Positions 55,302 through 63,802 of a stretch of 64,000 nt of DNA are shown here, in pieces. The DNA is from Neorhizobium alkalisoli (lineage in GTDB: Bacteria; Pseudomonadota; Alphaproteobacteria; Rhizobiales; Rhizobiaceae), in the NCBI RefSeq assembly GCF_007829835.1, contig NZ_VIWP01000007.1, positions 186,001 through 250,000 on the forward strand, read 5' to 3'. Numbering within the stretch: position 1 is the first letter of the stretch; each line of letters opens with the position of its first letter. A model generated the notes under the pieces. That model saw only the letters and a list, made by a program, of their open reading frames with translations, was not told the origin of the DNA and made no database searches. The position numbers and the translations under genes were made by a program.

Positions 55302-56177
55302 ATGAAGACATTTCCCTTGGCCGGACTGCGCGCCTTCGAAGCCGCCGCAAGACAAGAAAATTTTCGCCAGGCCGGCGTAGAACTCGGCATGACGGCAGCA
55401 GCCGTCAGCCAGCATGTGCGCGCGCTCGAAGACTGGCTCGGCGTCGCACTTTTCGAGCGCCATGCGCGCGGCGTGAAACTGACATCGGCCGGACGGGATT
55501 TTGGTCAGGCGGTCACCTCCGGTCTCGGGCAGATCGGCGCGGCGGCAGACAAGATCAGGGAGAATTCGAAACGACCGGTCGTGCGCCTCGCCTGCCTGCC
55601 CTCCGTCGTCTCGCATTGGCTGGCGCCACGTCTGGACGGGTTTTACACCGCGCATCCGGAGATATCCGTTTCGATCAGTTATGCCGGGCATGCCCGTTCG
55701 CCGGCCGAAGCGAATGCCGATCTGCTAATCCAGCATGGAAACCTGCCGGAAGGCGATGCGCAGGTCATCCTGAATGCTGAAACCCGGCCGACCTGCTCGC
55801 CGGCCTATCTCGCACGCAAAGGGCCGATCTCGACGCCAGAAGCTCTGCTCGGCGCCGACCTTCTGCATGACGAGACGGCAACGGCCTGGGAAAAGTGGTT
55901 CACCGAGAGTGGGCTTTTCGTAAAGCGGCTGGCAGGCCCGATTTTTGCCGATTTCAATCTGCTGCTGGGCTCTCTTGCCGCCGGGCATGGCGTCGCGCTC
56001 TGCCCGACCGCTCTCATCGCCAGAGAGATTGAGGAAAAGCGGCTTGTCGTCCTGTTCGATCGGGCGACCGATGCCGACAAGGTCTACTGGATGCAGGAAA
56101 ACGAAAAACTGTCGCCGGAAGCGGTGTTGATGCGCGACTGGATCCTTGCACAGGCGGCTGAGAACAAGACCGTTTGA
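55302..56177 (+). CDS. LysR-family transcriptional regulator (GcvA-like)
   Basis: 291 residues. A winged helix-turn-helix (FPLAGLRAFEAAARQENFRQAGVELGMTAAAVSQHVRALEDWLGVALFERHARGVKLTSAG) and the periplasmic-binding-like effector domain (SHWLAPRLDGFYTAHPEISVSI). The LRAFEAAAR start is typical of GcvA-type regulators of amino-acid genes. It is divergent from the DUF1989 gene (112 bp) and convergent with azlD. Confidence 0.92.
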   Translation: MKTFPLAGLRAFEAAARQENFRQAGVELGMTAAAVSQHVRALEDWLGVALFERHARGVKLTSAGRDFGQAVTSGLGQIGAAADKIRENSKRPVVRLACLPSVVSHWLAPRLDGFYTAHPEISVSISYAGHARSPAEANADLLIQHGNLPEGDAQVILNAETRPTCSPAYLARKGPISTPEALLGADLLHDETATAWEKWFTESGLFVKRLAGPIFADFNLLLGSLAAGHGVALCPTALIAREIEEKRLVVLFDRATDADKVYWMQENEKLSPEAVLMRDWILAQAAENKTV

Positions 56178-56184
56178 AAGCGGT

Positions 56185-56526
56185 TCAGATGCCGACCACG
56201 AGCAAGCCGGCAATCAGGATGGCGATCGGCACCAGAACGCCGACGGCGACCTTCTTGCCCGTCATCAGGAAAATGGCAAAGCCGATTCCGGCGGCACCCA
56301 GCCGCAGCCAGAGCGGCGCATGCGCAAGCGTGCCGGTCGGAAAGACGATCAGCTTGGCGGTGACGGCCATGACCAGCGCTGTCGCGACCGCCCTCACCCA
56401 ATGCAGCGCTTCGGACTCCTCGTTCAGCCGATGGCCGGCAACGACGCCGAGCCAGCGCCAGAGATCGGTCGCCAGAAATCCGGCGACAGCAATCAGGATA
56501 TAGGTCGAATAATCTTGCGGCATCAC
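56185..56526 (-). CDS. AzlD-family small subunit of a branched-chain amino-acid exporter
   Basis: 113 residues with four membrane segments (YILIAVAGFLATDLWRWLGV, AVATALVMAVTAKLIVFPTG, LWLRLGAAGIGFAIFLMTG, VGVLVPIAILIAGLLVVGI). It follows azlC with a 4-bp overlap. AzlCD-type pairs export leucine-like amino acids or analogues. Identity rests on size, topology and partner more than on sequence. Confidence 0.85.
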   Translation of the reverse strand: MMPQDYSTYILIAVAGFLATDLWRWLGVVAGHRLNEESEALHWVRAVATALVMAVTAKLIVFPTGTLAHAPLWLRLGAAGIGFAIFLMTGKKVAVGVLVPIAILIAGLLVVGI

Positions 56527-57278
56527 GCAGCCTCCGTCGCACGGTGGCGTTTGCGGCGATAACGATCGATCAGATAGGCGGCCGTTCCGCCGCCAATGCC
56601 GGCATAAAGCACATCGAATTGCGGCGAGACCAGCGCCAGAAGCGGGCCGAGCACGATGCCGAACACGAAGGCGAGCCGCACCACCGGCTGGCGGGCGCTC
56701 GCCCAGATCGAGGAGATGAAATAGACCGGGGTCAGCATGAACAGCGCGCCGGCAACGACCGGCGGAAATTGCGAGACGATGCCGTAACTCACCCCGACGA
56801 TCAGCGCATTCGTGCAGGTCAGCGTGATTCCGAAGCCAGCGAAATAGGCGACGCGATGTTCTTTCGGCACCTTGCGCAGATGCGTGGAGGCAAACACCCA
56901 GGAGGTGATCGCGATGAAATGCGAGAGGAACAGAAGAAGCGCCAACGGCGTCTTCTTCGTGCGCATTTCCGGCATGATCGAGGCGACCATCGGCATCATG
57001 CGGATCGACGACAGGGTGACAGCGAGAAACGAGGCGGCGATATTGGCATTGGCGAGCATCGTGCCGACCAGGATCATCTGCGCCGGCAGAGCCCAGACGC
57101 CGAGCGTCATCGCCACCGCCTCACCACGCGTCAGGCCGGCCTCCAGGGCGAAGGCTGCGAAACCGACATAGGACGTCATCAGGATCAGCGCCGGCAGCGA
57201 GGTGATGCCGCGCATGCCGGTGAAAAACCAGGAAAGCGCGCTGCGCGTTTCACTTGGTTCCTGGCTTTCTGGCGTCAT
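56523..57278 (-). CDS. AzlC-family large subunit of a branched-chain amino-acid exporter
   Basis: 251 residues from the ATG at 57278, with AGGA upstream; a start at 57338 lacks support. ALSWFFTGMRGITSLPALILMTSYVGFAAFALEAGLTRGEAVAMTLGVWALPAQMI and SSIRMMPMVASIMPEMRTKKTPL are AzlC signatures; seven to eight membrane segments. It works with AzlD. Close to a LysR regulator and a DUF1989 gene, hinting at an amino-acid-related module. Confidence 0.9.
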   Translation of the reverse strand: MTPESQEPSETRSALSWFFTGMRGITSLPALILMTSYVGFAAFALEAGLTRGEAVAMTLGVWALPAQMILVGTMLANANIAASFLAVTLSSIRMMPMVASIMPEMRTKKTPLALLLFLSHFIAITSWVFASTHLRKVPKEHRVAYFAGFGITLTCTNALIVGVSYGIVSQFPPVVAGALFMLTPVYFISSIWASARQPVVRLAFVFGIVLGPLLALVSPQFDVLYAGIGGGTAAYLIDRYRRKRHRATEAA

Positions 57279-57321
57279 GGGAAGTCCTGAGAATATTCCG
57301 TCCCATCGGGCGTACCAAAAA

Positions 57322-57344
57322 CGAAGATACCGGGACAAGCCCGG
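57322..57344. repeat. palindromic repeat copy 1 beside kptA
   Basis: Contains CGAAGATA then CCGGG (57330-57334) and CCCGG (57340-57344) around ACAAG. It matches the copy at 57951-57975 in order and orientation, and both sit just outside kptA. Confidence 0.6.
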
Positions 57345-57366
57345 AAGCCAAATTTTATCCGATCGA

Positions 57367-57897
57367 TCAGAGGCCGAGATAGGATGGCGGAACGCTGTCT
57401 GTCAGCCAGACCCCATTGTCCGCGCGGTAAAAAGTGAACCCGTCGCGATGCATCTTGCCGGTATCGACCTTGAGAACGATCGGCTTTCCGTGCCGGCTAC
57501 CGACCTTGATCGCCGTATCTTCCTCATGTGAAAGATGGACATGTTGCCGGCTGCCGGGCTTCAGCCCGTCCCGCAGGATGGAATCGAGGTTGTCGCGAGC
57601 CGTGCCGTGAAACAAGCCATCGGGCGGCACAGCCGGCGCAAGACCAAGCTCAACGGCAACGGAATGCCCCTGAGCAGCACGAATGCGCGTTCCATCCTCC
57701 GACAAGGTGAAACGTTTCTTGTCACTGGTGGCAACGACATTTTCGAGAAGCGGCCGATCCAGGGCAATTCCCTGCTGCCGGGCTTTGCCAATCAGGTAAT
57801 CGACGGATGTCCAGCCATTGGCATCAAGCTCAATGCCCAGTCTCTCAGGCGCGTGTCGCAGGACATGGCTCAGAAGCTTGCTGATTTCCTTGGACAT
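57367..57897 (-). CDS. kptA: RNA 2'-phosphotransferase KptA/Tpt1
   Basis: 176 residues. LSHVLRHAPERLGIELDANGWTSVDYLI (Arg14-His15), SEDGTRIRAAQGHSVAVEL (Arg73, His78), LFHGTARDNLDSILRDGL (His97-Gly-Thr) and RQHVHLSHEE are the Tpt1 signatures. The yeast enzyme removes the splice-junction 2'-phosphate from tRNA using NAD; bacteria have no such splicing, so the natural substrate is unknown. GAGGTG lies upstream of the ATG. It is bracketed by related palindromes on both sides. Confidence 0.93.
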   Translation of the reverse strand: MSKEISKLLSHVLRHAPERLGIELDANGWTSVDYLIGKARQQGIALDRPLLENVVATSDKKRFTLSEDGTRIRAAQGHSVAVELGLAPAVPPDGLFHGTARDNLDSILRDGLKPGSRQHVHLSHEEDTAIKVGSRHGKPIVLKVDTGKMHRDGFTFYRADNGVWLTDSVPPSYLGL

Positions 57898-57950
57898 TTT
57901 GGCACCTCAAATTCCTTGATCTTCCAGTCGGCTTTGGTAGCCAACGAAAA

Positions 57951-57975
57951 CGAAAATGCCGGGCAAGCCCGGCAT
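57951..57975. repeat. palindromic repeat copy 2 beside kptA
   Basis: Contains CGAAAATG and the perfect palindrome ATGCCGGGC / GCCCGGCAT (57956-57975). It shares the CGAA-AT-CCGGG-CAAGCCCGG order with the copy at 57322-57344, 629 bp away. Confidence 0.65.
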
Positions 57976-58003
57976 CTCCAATTTCAGACATTCTGGAGCA
58001 AGT

Positions 58004-60532
58004 TTACTTGCTCTTCGGCACCCGCGGCACGGCGCTCTTGCGCGACGGCTTCGGAGCGGGCTCTTCGGCGATCACATCGCCTTCGTCCACCACCTTGGCC
58101 TTGGCCACAGCGCCGCCATCCTTGCCCTTCGACGCGGACTTCTTCGGCGCCTTCGGCTTTGAAACCTTGGCCTGCGCCTCTTCGTCCGCCTCTTCCACCT
58201 CGGCCTCCGGCTTCGGCTTCACGGGCGTCGTTTCGGAAATGCAGTCGAGGACAAGCTTGTCCTTGCCGTCCGCATCCTTGCCCACGGTGACGCTGACGAC
58301 GCCACCCTTGCGCAGCTTGCCAAACAGGATCTCGTTGGCGAGCGGCTTCTTGATATATTCCTGGATGACGCGAGACAGCGGGCGGGCGCCCATCTTCTCG
58401 TCGTAACCCTTGTCGGCCAGCCAGGCGATTGCGTCCTGATGCAGGTCGAAGGTGACATTGCGTTCCGACAGCTGGGTTTCCAGCTGCATGACGAACTTCT
58501 GCACGACCTGATGGATGACTTCCGTCGGCAGCGGCGCGAACGGAATGGTCGCGTCGAGACGGTTGCGGAATTCCGGTGTGAACAGGCGGTTCAGCGCCTC
58601 TTCATCCTCGCCGGTGCGCTTGGACGAACCGAAGCCGATGGCGGCCTTGGCCATTTCCGATGCGCCCGCATTGGTCGTCATGATCAGGATGACGTTGCGG
58701 AAGTCGATCTTCTTGCCGTTGTGGTCGGTCAGCGAACCATGGTCCATGACCTGCAGCAGGATATTGTAGATATCCGGATGCGCCTTCTCGATTTCGTCGA
58801 GCAGGACCACGGAATGCGGATGCTGGTCGACGCCATCAGTCAGAAGACCGCCCTGGTCGAAGCCGACATAACCGGGAGGGGCGCCGAGCAGTCGCGAGAC
58901 CGTGTGGCGTTCCATATATTCCGACATGTCGAAGCGCAGCATTTCCACACCGAGCGACGCGGCAAGCTGTTTGGCGACTTCCGTCTTGCCCACGCCGGTC
59001 GGGCCGGAGAAGACGTAGGAGCCGATCGGCTTGTTCGGTTCGCGCAGGCCGGCACGGGCGAGCTTGATCGCGGTCGACAGGGCCTCGATTGCCGCATCCT
59101 GGCCGTAGACGACCGAGCGCAGTTCCTTTTCCAGGTTGGCGAGAACCATCTCGTCATCCTTGGATACGGTCTTTGCCGGGATCCGGGCCATCGTGGCGAT
59201 CGTCGCCTCGATTTCCTTCTCGGTGATCAGCTTGCGGCGTTTTGAGGCCGGCAGAAGCATCTGCGCCGCACCGGTCTCGTCGATCACGTCGATCGCCTTG
59301 TCCGGCAGCTTGCGATCGGCAATGTAGCGGGCCGACAGTTCGACGGCCGACTTGATCGCCTCGTTGGTGTAACGCAGCTTGTGATATTCTTCGAAATAGG
59401 GCTTCAGGCCCTTCATGATCTCGATCGCATCATCGATCGACGGCTCGTTGACGTCGATCTTCTGGAAGCGACGGACCAGAGCCCGGTCTTTTTCGAAGAA
59501 CTGGCGATATTCCTTGTAGGTGGTCGAGCCGATGCATCGGATCTGCCCGGAGGACAGAGCCGGCTTCAACAGGTTCGACGCATCCATGGCGCCACCCGAC
59601 GTCGCACCCGCACCGATGACGGTGTGGATTTCGTCGATGAACAGGACGGCACCCGGAAAATCTTCCAGTTCCTTGACGACCTGCTTCAGGCGCTCTTCGA
59701 AATCGCCGCGATACCGGGTGCCGGCCAGCAGCGTGCCCATGTCGAGCGAGAAGATGGTGGCGTCGGCCAGAGCTTCCGGCACCTTGCCCTCGATGATCCG
59801 CTTGGCGAGACCTTCGGCAATCGCCGTCTTGCCGACGCCGGGATCACCCACATAGAGTGGGTTGTTCTTGGAGCGGCGGCACAGGACCTGGATCGTCCGG
59901 TTGACTTCCTGATGGCGGCCGATCAGCGGATCGATCCGGCCATCGCGGGCCTTGTCGTTCAGGTTGACGCAATAGGCCTTGAGGGCATCCTGCGGCTTCT
60001 TGGCGGCACCTTCGTCCTCGCCACGGGCCGAGGGTTTTGCGTCGGAATCCGGCTCTTCGGAACCGCGCGGCGTACGGGTCTGGGAGGCACCCGGGCGCTT
60101 GCCGATACCGTGGGAGATGTAGTTGACGGCGTCGTAGCGGGTCATTTCCTGCTCCTGCAGGAAGAAGGCCGCATGGCTTTCGCGCTCGGCGAAAATGGCG
60201 ACGAGCACATTGGCGCCGGTCACTTCTTCGCGGCCGGACGACTGGACGTGGATGACGGCGCGCTGGATGACGCGCTGGAAGCCGGAGGTCGGCTTGGAAT
60301 CCTCGTCGTAACCGGTGACGAGGTTGGCGAGTTCGTTGTCGACATATTCGGCAACGGTCTTGCGCAGGTTGTCGAGATTGACGTTGCAAGCGCCCATGAC
60401 CGCGGCTGCATCGGCGTCGTCGATCAACGCCAGGAGCAGATGTTCGAGCGTGGCATATTCGTGATGCCGCTCATTCGCAAAGGTCAGTGCCTGATGCAGC
60501 GCCTTTTCGAGACTAGGCGAAAATGTTGGCAC
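58004..60532 (-). CDS. clpA: ATP-dependent Clp protease ATP-binding subunit ClpA
   Basis: 842 residues with a GTG start at 60532, set by AGGA eight bases upstream over the clpS stop. N-domain (SPSLEKALHQALTFANERHHEYATLEHLLLAL), first AAA+ module with Walker A GDPGVGKT (229-236) and VLFIDEIHTVIGAG, second module with GPTGVGKTEVAKQ and VVLLDEIEKAHPD. It unfolds substrates for ClpP. A tail of about 75 residues rich in Lys, Ala, Pro and Glu (VKPKPEAEVEEADEE... to ...PRVPKSK) follows the normal end; E. coli ClpA lacks it. ClpP is not in the window. Confidence 0.96.
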   Translation of the reverse strand: MPTFSPSLEKALHQALTFANERHHEYATLEHLLLALIDDADAAAVMGACNVNLDNLRKTVAEYVDNELANLVTGYDEDSKPTSGFQRVIQRAVIHVQSSGREEVTGANVLVAIFAERESHAAFFLQEQEMTRYDAVNYISHGIGKRPGASQTRTPRGSEEPDSDAKPSARGEDEGAAKKPQDALKAYCVNLNDKARDGRIDPLIGRHQEVNRTIQVLCRRSKNNPLYVGDPGVGKTAIAEGLAKRIIEGKVPEALADATIFSLDMGTLLAGTRYRGDFEERLKQVVKELEDFPGAVLFIDEIHTVIGAGATSGGAMDASNLLKPALSSGQIRCIGSTTYKEYRQFFEKDRALVRRFQKIDVNEPSIDDAIEIMKGLKPYFEEYHKLRYTNEAIKSAVELSARYIADRKLPDKAIDVIDETGAAQMLLPASKRRKLITEKEIEATIATMARIPAKTVSKDDEMVLANLEKELRSVVYGQDAAIEALSTAIKLARAGLREPNKPIGSYVFSGPTGVGKTEVAKQLAASLGVEMLRFDMSEYMERHTVSRLLGAPPGYVGFDQGGLLTDGVDQHPHSVVLLDEIEKAHPDIYNILLQVMDHGSLTDHNGKKIDFRNVILIMTTNAGASEMAKAAIGFGSSKRTGEDEEALNRLFTPEFRNRLDATIPFAPLPTEVIHQVVQKFVMQLETQLSERNVTFDLHQDAIAWLADKGYDEKMGARPLSRVIQEYIKKPLANEILFGKLRKGGVVSVTVGKDADGKDKLVLDCISETTPVKPKPEAEVEEADEEAQAKVSKPKAPKKSASKGKDGGAVAKAKVVDEGDVIAEEPAPKPSRKSAVPRVPKSK

Positions 60533-60542
60533 GTCGGGTTCC

Positions 60543-60896
60543 TCACTTCTTTTCCATGACACATTGTAGCGGATGCTGGTGCTGTCTGGCGAAGTCCATG
60601 ACTTGAGAGACTTTCGTCTCCGCTACCTCATAGGTAAATATTCCGCATTCCCCCACGCCGTGATGGTGCACGTGGAGCATGATGCGCGTCGCTGCTTCCC
60701 TGTCCTTCTGAAAGAAACGCTCCAGAATATGGATGACGAACTCCATCGGGGTATAATCGTCATTCAGCAGGAGGACGCGATACAGGTTGGGCCGTTTGCT
60801 CTTGGGTTTGGTTCGGGTGATCACCGAAGTTCCGCGGCCCGCGTTATCTCCGTCGCCACCCTTTTCGCGTTGCATCGAGATCGGCTCTGCGATCAT
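60543..60896 (-). CDS. clpS: ClpS adaptor
   Basis: 117 residues. A disordered N-terminus (MIAEPISMQREKGGDGDNAGRGTS) then RPNLYRVLLLNDDYTPMEFVIHILERFFQKDREAATRIMLHVHHHGVGECGIFTYEVAETKVSQV with the substrate-binding NDD/TPMEFV pocket of N-degron recognition. It delivers N-end-rule substrates to ClpA. The Met at residue 8 is an alternative start. It stops 10 bp before clpA. Confidence 0.95.
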   Translation of the reverse strand: MIAEPISMQREKGGDGDNAGRGTSVITRTKPKSKRPNLYRVLLLNDDYTPMEFVIHILERFFQKDREAATRIMLHVHHHGVGECGIFTYEVAETKVSQVMDFARQHQHPLQCVMEKK

Positions 60897-61076
60897 ACTT
60901 TCATTCCTCAGTCATCCGACAGTGGTAAATGGGAGCCAGCCGGTCGGACATCAGTCTTCCTAACTTAGTTCATTGGGACGGGATTTTAAGCCCCTCACGC
61001 GAACGCGCAATCACTATTCCGATAGAGGGCCCGAAGAACCGGCAAAAAATGCCGCTCCGGGCAGGCTCCGGAATCG

Positions 61077-61106
61077 AAAAGGCCGGCAGCAGCACGACTA
61101 CCGGCC
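61077..61106 (-). terminator. rho-independent terminator of the phasin gene
   Basis: GGCCGG-CAG (61081-61089) pairs with CTA-CCGGCC (61098-61106) with one mismatch; on the minus strand TTTT follows. 40 bp past the phasin stop. Confidence 0.7.
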
Positions 61107-61145
61107 CCGAAGGAAATCATGTTACGCGCAGGAGCTTGCGCAAAC

Positions 61146-61514
61146 CTAGTTTGTTGTCGGCTTCGTTTTCGCCACAGGGGCGCGTGCGACCGGAGCCCAG
61201 GGCACCGACACGTCGAAACGACCGTAAACCGATTTTGCGAGATCGGCATAGAGCGTGCCGATCCTGTCCGCCTCCGCCACGAATTCCTCGTAAGCGGACT
61301 TCATATAGGTAGTCTGAAGCTCATAAACAGCCTCGACGCTTTTTGCGCCGCCGACCGCCTCCACGAATGCCGTCGCATCCTTCATCGACTTGCGGGAATA
61401 ATCACCGGTCTCGGTGGCGATCGCCTGAAAGCTCTTGGCGAGTTCGGAATAGCCCTGCAGCATTCCGTCCACGACATCCTTGTTCCTGCGATTGATTTCA
61501 TCGAAATTGAACAT
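61146..61514 (-). CDS. phasin-family protein
   Basis: 122 residues, nearly all helical. NKDVVDGMLQGYSELAKSFQAIATETGDYSRKSMKDATAFVEAVGGAKSVEAVYELQTTYMKSAYEEFV matches the phasin_2 family, which coats polyhydroxyalkanoate granules or acts as a helper chaperone. The end is Pro/Ala/Lys-rich (PVARAPVAKTKPTT). It stands alone with its own terminator. No PHA synthesis gene is in the window. Confidence 0.88.
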   Translation of the reverse strand: MFNFDEINRRNKDVVDGMLQGYSELAKSFQAIATETGDYSRKSMKDATAFVEAVGGAKSVEAVYELQTTYMKSAYEEFVAEADRIGTLYADLAKSVYGRFDVSVPWAPVARAPVAKTKPTTN

Positions 61515-61693
61515 AGGCGGACTCCGTTTATTCGGGTCTGCTTATATGGCCGCCGCCAGCGCTGGAAGTCAAGCGCAGAGACCGCAGCGCACAATTTTCG
61601 CGCGCAGGATTGCAGGCAATGAAAATGTTGCGGCCAGGAATCAAAAGCGGGCCGTGAAGGCCCGCCCGATACCGTAACCGGTCCTCTGAAAGC

Positions 61694-61897
61694 TCAGAGA
61701 TCGACGTCCAGGATGGCCATCGAGAAGTTGTAGGAGCGCTCTCCGTCCTCGTCGTCGACATAAACGACGCCCAGGAACTCGTCACCGAGATAAACTTCGG
61801 CCGAATCGTCCTTGCGCGGGCGGGCCTTGACGACGAGCTGCGGGTTGAGAATGCGCTTGAAATAAGCTTCGAGCTTCTTGATTTCGTCGGGCTTCAC
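61694..61897 (-). CDS. DUF3126 small protein
   Basis: 67 residues with a GTG start at 61897 and GGAG upstream. MKPDEIKKLEAYFKRILNPQL then AEVYLGDEFLGVVYVDDEDGERSYNFSMAILDVDL matches the DUF3126 family common in Rhizobiales and other alphaproteobacteria. Function unknown; small soluble alpha/beta fold. Confidence 0.85.
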   Translation of the reverse strand: MKPDEIKKLEAYFKRILNPQLVVKARPRKDDSAEVYLGDEFLGVVYVDDEDGERSYNFSMAILDVDL

Positions 61898-62028
61898 GAT
61901 TTTCTCCGTCAGCGATTTTCAAGGTGCGGGCGCTTTTGGCACGGGATGCCGGCCAAAGTAAAGCCGCCGGCACCGATCTTCACCATATCGATCGGCAGCG
62001 GCGACCCTAATCCCTCTTCACATACCGA

Positions 62029-62853
62029 TCAGAGATCGGATGTCAGCATCTGGTCCATCAGGCGCGCCGGCTCGGAACAGCCCGCCGTGCCGACGACCTT
62101 GGCCGGCACGCCGGCAACCGTCGAGCATTCCGGCACCGGCTTCAGCACGACCGAACCGGCCGCGACCCTGGAGCAAGAACCGATCTCGATATTGCCGAGG
62201 ATCTTTGCACCGGCGCCGATCAGGACGCCATTGCCGATCTTCGGATGGCGGTCGGCGCCCTCCTTGCCGGTGCCACCGAGGGTGACGCCATGCAGGATGG
62301 AAACATTGTCACCGATGACCGCCGTCTCGCCGACGACGAGGCCGGTAGCGTGATCGAGGAAAATACCCTTGCCGATACGGGCAGCCGGATTGATGTCGGT
62401 CTGGAAAACGCTCGAAGAGCGGCTCTGCAGATAAAGCGCGAAATCCCGCCGGCCCTTCTGCCAAAGCCAATGCGCCAGACGATGGGTCTGGATCGCATGA
62501 AAGCCCTTGAAATAGAGGATCGGCTCGAGGAAACGCAGGCAGGCCGGGTCACGGTCGTAGAAGGCCTGGATATCGACGCGCAGGATCGCGCTCCATTCCG
62601 GACGATCGGAGAGCATTTCCATAAATGTCTGGCGCAGGAGAACGGCCGGAAGATCCGCATGATCGAGGCGTTCGCACAGACGATGCACGACACATTCCTC
62701 AAGCGAACGATGGTTGAGCACCGTCGAATAGAGGAAGGCGGCCAGCAGCGGATCCTGATCCACGGCGGCGCGGGCTTCCTCCTGCAGCGTATCCCAGATG
62801 GGATCGACGGTCGCTACCGGTTCGTTCTGGCGGACTTCGTTTCGTGCGGCCAT
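62029..62853 (-). CDS. cysE: serine O-acetyltransferase
   Basis: 274 residues. An N-terminal helical domain (PIWDTLQEEARAAVDQDPLLAAFLYSTVLNH) and a left-handed beta-helix (FQTDINPAARIGKGIFLDHATGLVVGETAVIGDNVSILHGVTLGG) with the conserved His in DHATG and HGVTLGG. It makes O-acetylserine for cysteine synthesis and is usually feedback-inhibited by cysteine. GAGGAGAC precedes the ATG; a good promoter lies 32 bp upstream. Confidence 0.96.
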   Translation of the reverse strand: MAARNEVRQNEPVATVDPIWDTLQEEARAAVDQDPLLAAFLYSTVLNHRSLEECVVHRLCERLDHADLPAVLLRQTFMEMLSDRPEWSAILRVDIQAFYDRDPACLRFLEPILYFKGFHAIQTHRLAHWLWQKGRRDFALYLQSRSSSVFQTDINPAARIGKGIFLDHATGLVVGETAVIGDNVSILHGVTLGGTGKEGADRHPKIGNGVLIGAGAKILGNIEIGSCSRVAAGSVVLKPVPECSTVAGVPAKVVGTAGCSEPARLMDQMLTSDL

Positions 62854-62884
62854 GGCCGTCTCCTCGAATTCAGATGGAGCACAG

Positions 62885-62913
62885 TATATAGAATAAGTTT
62901 ACGCGAAGACCAA
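62885..62913 (-). promoter_or_regulatory. candidate sigma-70 promoter of cysE
   Basis: On the minus strand TTGGTC (62908-62913) and TATATA (62885-62890) are separated by 17 bp. The leader before the cysE ATG would be about 25 nt. The pattern is close to a housekeeping promoter. Confidence 0.5.
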
Positions 62914-63025
62914 CGGCCCCGAAATCGCATTTCGTTGATCGTTAAAATAAGGAAACCTGCGGTCTTCTTTTATCGCATGCCGATATCGCAAAACCGCTTT
63001 GCAGCCTTGCGCGACGCGCTTCGGG

Positions 63026-63802
63026 TCAAAGCTCGGCATAAAAGTCGAGAACCGCCTTCTTGAAGACGCGGTCACCGACGGCGAGCATATGGTCTCGTCC
63101 AGGGATATCGAGCGCGCGCGCATCCGGCATCAGATCGGCCAGCTCCTGGGCGGAGCCGGCAATATCGTCCTTGGTGCCGACGCCGATCAGGGTCGGTGCC
63201 GTGATACGCCCCATGTCGCTACGGGCAACGAGATCGCGCGATCCGCGGATACAGGCAGCAAGCGCCGGCTTGTCGCTTTTCGTCTGATCGGCAAAGGCAC
63301 GGAACATGCGGCCGCGCTCATGGGTGACATCGTCGAGCGACGGCGCCATGAGCGCATCGGCGATCGGATCCCAGTCACCGACGCCATCCGTCATGCCGAT
63401 GCCGAGGCCGCCCAGCACCAGCGAACGGACGCGGTCGGGATGGGCAAGGGCTGCAAAGACCGAAATGCGGGCGCCCATCGAATAACCGAACAGATGCGCT
63501 TCGGAAATGCGCAGGTGATCGAGAAGCGCGATCGCATCCTCCGCCATGACCCAGGGGCGATAGGCTTCCGGATCGAGTGGCTTGTCGCTGGCGCCATGGC
63601 CGCGATTATCCAGCGCGATGACCCGGTAGCCGGCATCACCGAGCGTCTTCAGCCAGCCGGGATGAACCCAGTTGACTGTGGCGCTCGAAGCAAAGCCGTG
63701 AATCAGAAGAACCGGATCACCGGACGGGTTGCCCTCATCGAAATAAGCAATATTGAGCCCGTCATGGGTGAAGGACGAGAAGGCCGGGGCATTGAGGTTC
63801 AT
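63026..63802 (-). CDS. alpha/beta hydrolase
   Basis: 258 residues from the ATG at 63802 (MNLNAPAFSSFTHDGLNIAYFD); an upstream extension to 63985 is not protein-like. LLIHGFASSATVNW with the oxyanion HG, DNRGHGASDKP, the nucleophile elbow GYSMGARISVF (Ser), and C-terminal PTLIGVGTKDDI and PGRDHMLAVG (Asp and His) complete the triad. The substrate is unknown; likely an esterase or lactonase-like enzyme. It lies upstream of cysE on the same strand. Confidence 0.9.
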   Translation of the reverse strand: MNLNAPAFSSFTHDGLNIAYFDEGNPSGDPVLLIHGFASSATVNWVHPGWLKTLGDAGYRVIALDNRGHGASDKPLDPEAYRPWVMAEDAIALLDHLRISEAHLFGYSMGARISVFAALAHPDRVRSLVLGGLGIGMTDGVGDWDPIADALMAPSLDDVTHERGRMFRAFADQTKSDKPALAACIRGSRDLVARSDMGRITAPTLIGVGTKDDIAGSAQELADLMPDARALDIPGRDHMLAVGDRVFKKAVLDFYAEL

